Part shown: in pieces, positions 57,673-64,000 of the stretch | How the letters are laid out: each line of letters starts with the position of its first letter | Position numbering within the stretch: position 1 is the first letter of the stretch | Assembly (NCBI RefSeq): GCF_001955535.1 | Contig: NZ_MPVN01000002.1 | Coordinates: 806,001-870,000, forward strand | DNA: 64,000 nt | Direction of reading: 5' to 3' | Source of the DNA: Paenibacillus sp. FSL H7-0326 | GTDB taxonomy: Bacteria > Bacillota > Bacilli > Paenibacillales > Paenibacillaceae | The notes under the pieces: model-generated | What the model saw: only the letters and a program-made list of their open reading frames with translations | Databases searched by the model: none | Told to the model about the DNA's origin: nothing | Made by a program: the position numbers and the translations under genes

Positions 57673-59868
57673 CAGCCTTTTTTTCATTTGTCCGGCAATC
57701 CGCTGGACGTCCTGCCATTCATTCTCTTCAACATGGCTTGGGCTGTACCTTGCCATCTCAAATTGCTTCAATAAGGAATGAAGCTCACCTGCAACTTGCG
57801 GCGCTTCAGACTCCCATCTTTGTACCGATTCTCTCAGCGTCTCATGCTCGGCCCGCTTGAAGCCCTTGCGCCTAAATGAACGTATCCATCGTTCTGTCTC
57901 AATGACCACCTTCTGGTCTGGGGTCAACGGCTTGCCAATTCGAAGCCTTAATAAATAGAAATGGAGAGAAAAACGATTACGCCACAGCATGTAAACAGCC
58001 CAAGCCGCAAGTACTGCTCCCGCCGCCCAAATTATAACTGGGCTTACCGTAAAGTCAGAGCTTTCTGTATTTTGCACAGGCTCTGAGAGCTCTTCTTCCT
58101 GCTCTGCTTCTTCGACCTCTGGTGTCTCTGCAAGATCCGGCTCTGCCTGTTCCGTCAGCAGCGGCATATTGAAGCCCGGAGTGGCTTCAACCGGAATCCA
58201 GCCATATTCCTCTCCAAAATATACTTCTGCCCAGGAATGGGCATCCGCATTGGTCACTGTATAAGACAGGGTTGGTGTGTTACCTGTTGCCTGCGACAAT
58301 GCCATGTCCTCTCCAAAGGCTGCTTGACCCGGAGCATAACCTTTCACCCATCTTGCCGGAATGTCCAGAGAGCGTGCCATCATCACGAGAGCTGTCGAGA
58401 AATAATCGCAGTAGCCTTCCTGTATTTCGAACAGAAAGCTGTCAACAAAATCTGTACTTTGTTTCAGCGATAAATTGGGATTGTTTGTGTATGAGAAATT
58501 AGTTGTTAAATATTCTTGCAGTAAACCGACTTTTTCATACGGAGTTTCGGCTTCAGCCGTAATTTCCTCGGCGAGATTCACTACACGGTCAGGGAAGTTA
58601 TTCGGGACCTGCAGGTAGTTATCGTTAACAGAGCTGCTGTACAGATCTTCGTGAGTCTCTCCAATCAGTCTTTCAACAGGAACGAGAGGAACCTCGGATA
58701 CAATGGTATAAGTCGAAGGGTAGCTTAATTCTCTAGGGTTCGAATCCCAGTGAAGCTCAGCTTGTCCGCTCTTCCAATCCAGCTGGTTAAACTCTGTCCC
58801 GCCATTAATCGCCTGAACCTGACTAATCGCATAAGCCCCAAAGAGCACGGGGTAGACTTCATCATTCAGCATATTAACAGTCTGGGTTACCTCCCTGGTC
58901 TGTATAGAGCCTCCATTCCCGTTCTCTAAATCATTACCCGATTCGACTTCATCAAACTGCCTTCTTGAAGTGGATGGCTCTTCCCATCCCGTACCGGAAT
59001 ACTCATCACGAGTCTCCCCTCGCCAGTAGCTTCGCTCTGTCGTTGTAATCGTCATTACAGGAGAGTAGTCATAATTGAAGCCCCCGCCTAGGCTGTTATC
59101 CTGCCTGCTGTATCCGGATTCTGAGGCAGAATTGAGTCCACCTTCTCCCCCAGCAGTATTGATGGCAGGAATAACATCCCCTCGATAGTTAACCCACGCC
59201 GTATAAGGGTCCGTAAGAACTGGCGGAACTTCAGGCATATTAACTCCCGCAACAATAATCAGTACAAAGATAACGACCACATTAGCGATGACTTTGAGCG
59301 GATTCCGTCTGAGCCTTTTCCAGCCCTGTGGAAACTTAAGCTGGAACCTGCGCAGATGAAGGCACACGAGCCAGCCCATTGCGGCAAATACGATCCATGC
59401 CACCTCTTCCCACAGAACAGCGACAGTAAAAGAATCCAGGATACCCATTGCAATAATGTTAAGCCCAACAAACACAAGAATTCGCTTGGCATTCACAGCT
59501 AACCGAATAATGCATTCCAGCATCACCCAAGTGCTCAAGGAAAACCAAATATACGGATTGGTCGCTAGCACAAAATCAACTAGCCAGCTCGACTCTTCAC
59601 CAGGGATAAAGATGGAGTAGGACGTTAGCACATAATATAGAATAAATAACAGAACAATTGCTTTAATGACAAAACGGTATGTCTGCTTAATTGGAAAAAT
59701 AATATCCACAAGACTGATGCCAATCAGTGTCAGAGCCACCAAGCTGGTTGTTTCTTGAAACCAGATCGGCTCCGTATAAGTTACCCACTGCATTCCGATA
59801 ATAACGATCCACAGTAGAGCAAATGCATTGTACCAGGACCCTACAACTTTGCCAGCCCATGCTCTCAT
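57655..59868 (-). CDS. Transglutaminase-like (TgpA-type) membrane protein with C-terminal DUF4129
   Basis: The first 200 residues hold about seven or eight membrane helices. The external part includes the transglutaminase core with Cys in EGYCDYFSTALVMMARSLDI, His in NADAHSWAEVYFGE, and the third site in GWIPVEATPGF (Glu in place of the more common Asp). A further helix near residue 610 (VSPVIIWAAGAVLAAWAVYML) and a cytoplasmic DUF4129-like tail follow. Length 737. Members act as surface proteases or ligases; the substrate is unknown. Its start overlaps the DUF58 gene stop by four bases, so MoxR, DUF58 and this protein form one operon. Confidence 0.93.
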   Translation of the reverse strand: MRAWAGKVVGSWYNAFALLWIVIIGMQWVTYTEPIWFQETTSLVALTLIGISLVDIIFPIKQTYRFVIKAIVLLFILYYVLTSYSIFIPGEESSWLVDFVLATNPYIWFSLSTWVMLECIIRLAVNAKRILVFVGLNIIAMGILDSFTVAVLWEEVAWIVFAAMGWLVCLHLRRFQLKFPQGWKRLRRNPLKVIANVVVIFVLIIVAGVNMPEVPPVLTDPYTAWVNYRGDVIPAINTAGGEGGLNSASESGYSRQDNSLGGGFNYDYSPVMTITTTERSYWRGETRDEYSGTGWEEPSTSRRQFDEVESGNDLENGNGGSIQTREVTQTVNMLNDEVYPVLFGAYAISQVQAINGGTEFNQLDWKSGQAELHWDSNPRELSYPSTYTIVSEVPLVPVERLIGETHEDLYSSSVNDNYLQVPNNFPDRVVNLAEEITAEAETPYEKVGLLQEYLTTNFSYTNNPNLSLKQSTDFVDSFLFEIQEGYCDYFSTALVMMARSLDIPARWVKGYAPGQAAFGEDMALSQATGNTPTLSYTVTNADAHSWAEVYFGEEYGWIPVEATPGFNMPLLTEQAEPDLAETPEVEEAEQEEELSEPVQNTESSDFTVSPVIIWAAGAVLAAWAVYMLWRNRFSLHFYLLRLRIGKPLTPDQKVVIETERWIRSFRRKGFKRAEHETLRESVQRWESEAPQVAGELHSLLKQFEMARYSPSHVEENEWQDVQRIAGQMKKRLRTARA

Positions 59869-61112
59869 AGACCTCCACCTCCCATCGCTGAAGGCAGCTC
59901 CTGCAAATCAGACACCGCATATCCTTTGATCCCGCGTCCACGAAGAAGTGTCAGCCATTCACTCTTATGTGCCTGGCTCGCACGCTGCTCGATACGAATA
60001 TGAGAAGCAGTCATCCCGCGTGTGCCGGCATATCGAAGCGATTCCAGAATATTTGCATTATCCAGCGGCGAGATGAGCACAAAAAACGCGCCTTGCGGAA
60101 ACGACCGAATTGAATCCTGAATGCTGGAGAGAAGATCACTTGTACCTGTATAATCCAGATCAACAAGATGCTGAATCATCTTCTGGCGTTCATTCTGACT
60201 GTCCGTAGGCAGGAACAGCTTGGTCTCCTCGCTGATGGTACACAGCCCCATGCTCAAGCGTTCACGATTGCCATATTCAAGGAGCGAGGCAGCAGTAGAG
60301 ACGGCGAGTTCAAATTGCTCCGAGCTCTTGTAGCCCTCCTCAGTCGCATCTAAGACCAGAATCGTCTTCGGCAGCGACTCATGCTCAAACTCTTTGGATT
60401 TCCATTGTCCTGTCTTCGCAGTCGCATTCCAGTGTATACGAGATAATCGATCTCCATAGACATAATCTCGAACTCCATTAATTTGCGTCGTTTCTCTGCG
60501 GGACCGTGTGAGAGCAGCCTGCGGGCCTGACAGACGGGAATTTTGATCGTAGAGCTGCCAATATGGAATAAATACAGTTCTTGGCAGTACTCTGAAGCTG
60601 CCGTAGACGTTAAATGTCCCTTTATGCTCAATGAGACCGAAAATATCTTCGCTAATACATTCTGTTTCCATAAACTTGTATTTGCCACGCTCAAGCGGAG
60701 GGGTAAGAAAGACCAGTTTCCCGCTGCCCCGCATATTCGGAACGAGACTTTCTTCAAATGACCAGGATTCTCCGTTATGACGCTTGAGCACTTCTCTCAC
60801 GATGACGTAAGGTAACGGCAGCAGCCCAGGAATTTGAAGGCCAAGCTGAACGTGCACCTGATCTCCTGCATGGAGCAGCTCTGTATGTTCTCCACTCGAG
60901 GTTAATTGCCGTGTTCCCACAGCTCTCCTTGCGCCTCCGAATTGGCCAATCAGCAAGTAAATACTAAGCAAGGTGACCATGCCAAACAGCATGATGGAGG
61001 TCTTACCTCCCTGAAACAATACATAAAATAAACATATGATCCAGACGAAGAGCACAATCCACGCTTTAGATTTCGTATATCGACCTGTGCGATAGCGTAC
61101 TGACTTCAGCAT
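59865..61112 (-). CDS. DUF58-domain protein
   Basis: Two N-terminal helices (WIVLFVWIICLFYVLFQGG and SIMLFGMVTLLSIYLLIGQFG) anchor a 415-residue protein. The DUF58 signature is GDRLSRIHWNATAKTGQWKSKEFE, followed by LVLDATEEG in a vWA-like fold. Such proteins are partners of MoxR ATPases. It is six bases from the moxR gene and overlaps the transglutaminase gene (ATGA). The ribosome binding site is GGAG in the end of moxR. Confidence 0.94.
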   Translation of the reverse strand: MLKSVRYRTGRYTKSKAWIVLFVWIICLFYVLFQGGKTSIMLFGMVTLLSIYLLIGQFGGARRAVGTRQLTSSGEHTELLHAGDQVHVQLGLQIPGLLPLPYVIVREVLKRHNGESWSFEESLVPNMRGSGKLVFLTPPLERGKYKFMETECISEDIFGLIEHKGTFNVYGSFRVLPRTVFIPYWQLYDQNSRLSGPQAALTRSRRETTQINGVRDYVYGDRLSRIHWNATAKTGQWKSKEFEHESLPKTILVLDATEEGYKSSEQFELAVSTAASLLEYGNRERLSMGLCTISEETKLFLPTDSQNERQKMIQHLVDLDYTGTSDLLSSIQDSIRSFPQGAFFVLISPLDNANILESLRYAGTRGMTASHIRIEQRASQAHKSEWLTLLRGRGIKGYAVSDLQELPSAMGGGGL

Positions 61113-61117
61113 AATAA

Positions 61118-62074
61118 TCAGCGCTCCATCGATACAGGAACATGCTTCTGTTCAATGATTTGGGCGAGAATTTCTTGCTGGCTCATTCGATCCAATCTTG
61201 CTTCTGGCTTCAGAACAACCCGGTGCGAGATAACGTACGGAGCAAGCACCTTGACGTCATCAGGAATGACGTAGTCTCTGCCGTTCAAGAAGGCATACGC
61301 TTTGACCGCATTCATGAAAGCAATGGAAGCACGAGGACTAGCCCCGAGCAGAACGGAAGCATGCTCTCTTGTGCTGCGCACAATTCCAAGCAGGTAATCG
61401 GTCACAGCCTCGTCCATATAAACACTTCGAATTTCTTGCTGAACTTCGGCAATTTGATCCATGTGGGTAACAGGTCTAAGCTTATCTGCCGGTTGTCCTT
61501 GCTGATGCTGTCTCAATAGATGCTTCTCTGTTGCGGCATCAGGATAGCCAAGGCTGATCTTGAGCATAAACCTGTCCAGCTGAGCCTCTGGGAGCATATA
61601 AGTTCCTTCAAAATCAATTGGGTTCTGTGTTGCGCACATCATAAACGGTTTAGGAAGCTCATACGTGTCTCCATCGACCGTGACGCTTCGTTCCTCCATG
61701 ACTTCAAGAAGGGCGGACTGCGTCTTTGTGGTCGCACGGTTAATCTCATCGGCGAGCAGTATATTGGTCATGACCGGACCAGGTCTGAAATAAAAACGCT
61801 CATCCCTCGGATGGAACACGGATACCCCCGTTATATCACTCGGCAGGATGTCAGGATTACATTGAATTCTGCGGTATTCTCCCTGCATGGAGCGGGCTAA
61901 CGCCTTGATCAGCTGAGTCTTCCCCGTCCCTGGAACGTCTTCTATAAGAACATGCCCTCCAGCCAGCAGTGCTGTGAGCAGTAATTGTATTTCAAAAGAT
62001 TTGCCTAATATAGTAGATTCGAGATTCGTTTTAACTTCGGATATGATCTGCATCGATTCCTTACTTAAGGGCAT
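61118..62074 (-). CDS. MoxR-family AAA+ ATPase
   Basis: MoxR proteins are chaperone-like AAA+ ATPases that act on vWA-type partners. Walker A is EDVPGTGKTQLIKALARSM. Walker B is ILLADEINRATTKTQSALLEVME, and sensor 1 is MMCATQNPIDFEGTYMLPEAQ. The C-terminal lid contains GASPRASIAFMNAVKAYA. Length 318. The start has AGGAGG about 11 bases upstream. First gene of the MoxR-DUF58-transglutaminase operon. Confidence 0.96.
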   Translation of the reverse strand: MPLSKESMQIISEVKTNLESTILGKSFEIQLLLTALLAGGHVLIEDVPGTGKTQLIKALARSMQGEYRRIQCNPDILPSDITGVSVFHPRDERFYFRPGPVMTNILLADEINRATTKTQSALLEVMEERSVTVDGDTYELPKPFMMCATQNPIDFEGTYMLPEAQLDRFMLKISLGYPDAATEKHLLRQHQQGQPADKLRPVTHMDQIAEVQQEIRSVYMDEAVTDYLLGIVRSTREHASVLLGASPRASIAFMNAVKAYAFLNGRDYVIPDDVKVLAPYVISHRVVLKPEARLDRMSQQEILAQIIEQKHVPVSMER

Positions 62075-62114
62075 GTACGTATGTACCTCCTAATAGGCAG
62101 TATATTTTCCTTTT

Positions 62115-62146
62115 ATTGTACATGAAGTGAGTAGGCAAAGTACAAT
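62115..62146 (-). promoter_or_regulatory. Candidate promoter or operator of the moxR operon
   Basis: ATTGTAC (62115-62121) and GTACAAT (62140-62146) are perfect inverted repeats. On the minus strand they also contain TTGTAC and TACAAT at a spacing of 19, a loose sigma-A promoter. Which role applies is unclear. Confidence 0.35.
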
Positions 62147-62265
62147 GTTTGCTCTACCTTTTTTCATATTGAGATTGCTAGATTTGAGACTAAAGGGTTT
62201 TCTTGTTCGTCTAACCCCTTAACCCTGAGCTTCGATAGTGTAACTTACTCATCCTTGTTAAGCAA

Positions 62266-62303
62266 CAAAAAAAGATGAAGCATTCTTACGATTGCCTCAC
62301 CTT
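62266..62303 (-). terminator. Intrinsic terminator of the spoVA operon
   Basis: On the minus strand AAGGTGAGGCA pairs with TGCTTCATCTT (two G-U pairs) and runs into seven T. It follows the spoVAE stop by about 30 bases. Confidence 0.8.
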
Positions 62304-62332
62304 AGTTTATAAAGGATCTTATTTTATTAACC

Positions 62333-62683
62333 TCAGCCCTTCGGCTTAAAAAACAAGGCAGCCAGAAAGGAGAAGATAATTGCTGATGATATACCTGCAC
62401 TGGTGAGGTTAAACACCCCTGTGATGACCCCGAGCCATCCATCCCGCTCCAGTTCGGTCAGCGCTCCATGAACAAGCGAGTTGCCAAAGCTCGTAATCGG
62501 TATCGAAGCGCCGGCGCCGGCGAACTTCACTAAAGGATCATACCAGCCCACCGCATCCATAACTGCACCTGTTACGACCAGTGTGCTCATCGTGTGTGCT
62601 GGAGTCAGCTTGAGTACATCGAACATGAGTTGTCCGATCACACAGATCAGTCCGCCAATAAGAAAAGCCCATAGAAACTGCAT
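62333..62683 (-). CDS. spoVAE: SpoVAE, stage V sporulation protein AE (AEb-type)
   Basis: SpoVAE is part of the inner-membrane channel that loads and releases dipicolinic acid in spores. The 116 residues form about four helices: FLWAFLIGGLICVIGQLMFD at the N-terminus, then the family segment FAGAGASIPITSFGNSLVHGA. The start has AGGAGG upstream. It is three bases from spoVAD. The operon should be read by sigma-G in the forespore from a promoter outside the window. Confidence 0.95.
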   Translation of the reverse strand: MQFLWAFLIGGLICVIGQLMFDVLKLTPAHTMSTLVVTGAVMDAVGWYDPLVKFAGAGASIPITSFGNSLVHGALTELERDGWLGVITGVFNLTSAGISSAIIFSFLAALFFKPKG

Positions 62684-62686
62684 GTC

Positions 62687-63706
62687 TTATTCCTCCTCTC
62701 TCTCAATAGCTACGGCATGAGCGATACAAGGAATCGTTTCACCCTGCTGATAAGACAAAGGAGATAATAAAGCGCCTGTTGCTACAACCAATACTTTATT
62801 TAATTCCCCTTTTTTAATTCTTTTGATTAAATGTCCGTACGTTACTGTTGCAGAACAGCCGCAGCCGCTGCCTCCGGCAAATACATACTTCTGAGTGTTG
62901 ATATCATAAATCATGAGTCCGCAGTCGTTGAACTCTGTCTGCTCCATCGGTATTCCTTCCTTTTGAAGCAGCTGCTTAGCTATAGGCAGTCCAACCGAAG
63001 CGAGGTCCCCCGTAACGATCAAATCATAATATCCAGGCTCCAGTCCCGTATCCCGAAAATGAGATATGAGCGTGTCTGCAGCTGCTGGCGCCATCGCTGC
63101 TCCCATGTTGTAAGGGTCCTTGATGCCCAGATCCATAACTCGTCCAATGGTTGCACGGCGAACGACAGGTCCACTGCCCGTCTTGCTGATAATGGCGCAG
63201 CCGGAGCCTGTTACTGTATTTTGCGCTGTCGGCGGCTTCTGTGCTCCATACTCTGTTGGAAAGCGGAACTGCTTCTCAACCGTACAGTTATGGCTCGAGG
63301 TGCCAGCCAGAACGTAGTCTCCGCCTCCCGAATCGACAATTAAGGAAGCCAGTGCAAGACTCTCCATGGACGTTGAGCACGCACCGAATAAGCCTAAGTA
63401 TGGAACACCCAGTTGCCGCGCAGAAAATGAACTGCTGATGATTTGGTTCATCAAATCACCACCCACAAAATACTGCAGCTCGTTTTTCGATATGTTTGCG
63501 TTAGCGATAGCAATCTGCGCAGCCTGCTCAAACAGCCGGCGCTCCGCCTTTTCCCATGTTTTTTCACCAATTTGCAGGTTGTCATAAATGTAATCAAAAT
63601 CCTCGGCCAGTGGTCCTTCTCCTTCTTCAGGTCCCACTACGCTGGATGTACCGATGATGCGCGGCTTGTTCTCAAATTCCCAGGTTTGCCCTCCAACTCT
63701 TTTCAT
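62687..63706 (-). CDS. spoVAD: SpoVAD, DPA-binding spore protein
   Basis: SpoVAD binds dipicolinic acid and has a thiolase-like fold. It starts KRVGGQTWEFENKPRIIGTS and contains YLGLFGACSTSMESLALAS, AGTSSHNCTVEKQFRFPTEY and GGSGCGCSATVTYGHL. Length 339 from the ATG at 63706, with GGAGG upstream; nine in-frame codons before it lie inside spoVAC. The start overlaps the spoVAC stop (ATGA). Confidence 0.96.
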   Translation of the reverse strand: MKRVGGQTWEFENKPRIIGTSSVVGPEEGEGPLAEDFDYIYDNLQIGEKTWEKAERRLFEQAAQIAIANANISKNELQYFVGGDLMNQIISSSFSARQLGVPYLGLFGACSTSMESLALASLIVDSGGGDYVLAGTSSHNCTVEKQFRFPTEYGAQKPPTAQNTVTGSGCAIISKTGSGPVVRRATIGRVMDLGIKDPYNMGAAMAPAAADTLISHFRDTGLEPGYYDLIVTGDLASVGLPIAKQLLQKEGIPMEQTEFNDCGLMIYDINTQKYVFAGGSGCGCSATVTYGHLIKRIKKGELNKVLVVATGALLSPLSYQQGETIPCIAHAVAIEREEE

Positions 63707-64000
63707 AGATGGTATCCTCCGAATCCAAGGCAAGCGTAGATTATACCAATAATAAATGCAGCAACGACACCAAACACGATGACCGAGCCAGCGAGCTTGA
63801 ACATGTTGGCGCCTACCCCGAGCACAAGACCTTCAGCCCGATGCTCAAGCGCAGCCGAACACATGGAGTTCGCAAAGCCTGTAACAGGGACCGCGGTACC
63901 CGCTCCAGCAAATTGCGCGATCTTATCGTAAACACCGAAGCAGGTTAGAATAATGGAGATAAGAATCATAACCGCCACGGTCGGGCTCGATGCTTCCTTC
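63703..64000 (-). CDS. spoVAC: SpoVAC, stage V sporulation protein AC (N-terminus cut by window edge)
   Basis: This is the C-terminal part of SpoVAC, a mechanosensitive membrane component of the DPA channel. About 98 codons are visible, beginning KEASSPTVAVMILISIILTC. The segment AQFAGAGTAVPVTGFANSMC is shared with SpoVAE, and NMFKLAGSVIVFGVVAAFIIG forms the last helices. The frame is open to the window end, so no start can be chosen. Overlaps spoVAD by four bases. Confidence 0.95.
   Translation of the reverse strand, partial: KEASSPTVAVMILISIILTCFGVYDKIAQFAGAGTAVPVTGFANSMCSAALEHRAEGLVLGVGANMFKLAGSVIVFGVVAAFIIGIIYACLGFGGYHL

Overview
The window reads as the chromosome of an endospore-forming Gram-positive bacterium, most likely Paenibacillus or a close relative. 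This rests on sporulation genes (spoIIP, gpr, spoVAC/AD/AE), a late-competence comE cluster with comER, AddAB instead of RecBCD, a CIRCE/HrcA heat-shock locus, a leucine T-box, strong GGAGG ribosome binding sites with several TTG/GTG starts, and a gene order known from Bacillales. Most genes are on the minus strand, so the genome order reads from right to left. No tRNA, rRNA, CRISPR array, insertion sequence or prophage was seen.

Layout in window coordinates. 1-6750: addA (cut by the edge) and addB. 7130-10048: an RlmI-like rRNA methyltransferase, a divergent Na/Pi symporter and a Nudix hydrolase. 10179-14019: mtaB, rsmE, an M50 membrane protease and prmA, the tail of the dnaK-region operon. 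14218-14797: two small proteins (one of the YfhD family). 14962-23862: dnaJ, dnaK, grpE, hrcA (preceded by CIRCE), a short N-acetylglutamate synthase-like GNAT, hemW and lepA. 23941-26854: yqxA-like gene, spoIIP and gpr. 27065-28965: rpsT (plus strand), a VOC protein and holA. 29221-31197: an ECF sigma factor with its zinc-finger anti-sigma factor.

31198-35497 is the accessory part: a possible frameshifted gene remnant, an unknown membrane protein, a PadR regulator paired with a HAAS-SEDS (FtsW/RodA-like) fusion, an orphan protein and a DUF1796 putative cysteine peptidase. 35608-40645 holds a sugar-type ABC importer (two permeases and a lipoprotein receptor, no ATPase), a metallophosphoesterase and a GntR regulator, probably one catabolic unit.

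40787-48514 holds the comE cluster (comEA, comEB, comEC), comER and leuS with its T-box leader. 48978-51723 holds an M3 oligoendopeptidase and a YqeM-like methyltransferase. 52203-57577 is the conserved yqe cluster: cvfB, rsfS, yqeK, nadD, yhbY, aroE, yqeH, yqeG (ribosome assembly, NAD synthesis, shikimate). 57655-62074 is a MoxR-DUF58-transglutaminase operon. The right edge is the end of the spoVA operon.

Most of the window is conserved housekeeping and sporulation DNA. The best candidates for something less described are the PadR/HAAS-SEDS pair, the large extracytoplasmic part of the anti-sigma factor, and the ABC/phosphoesterase cluster. Starts were chosen from ribosome binding sites where possible. 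Functions come from motifs read by eye; no database search was run.
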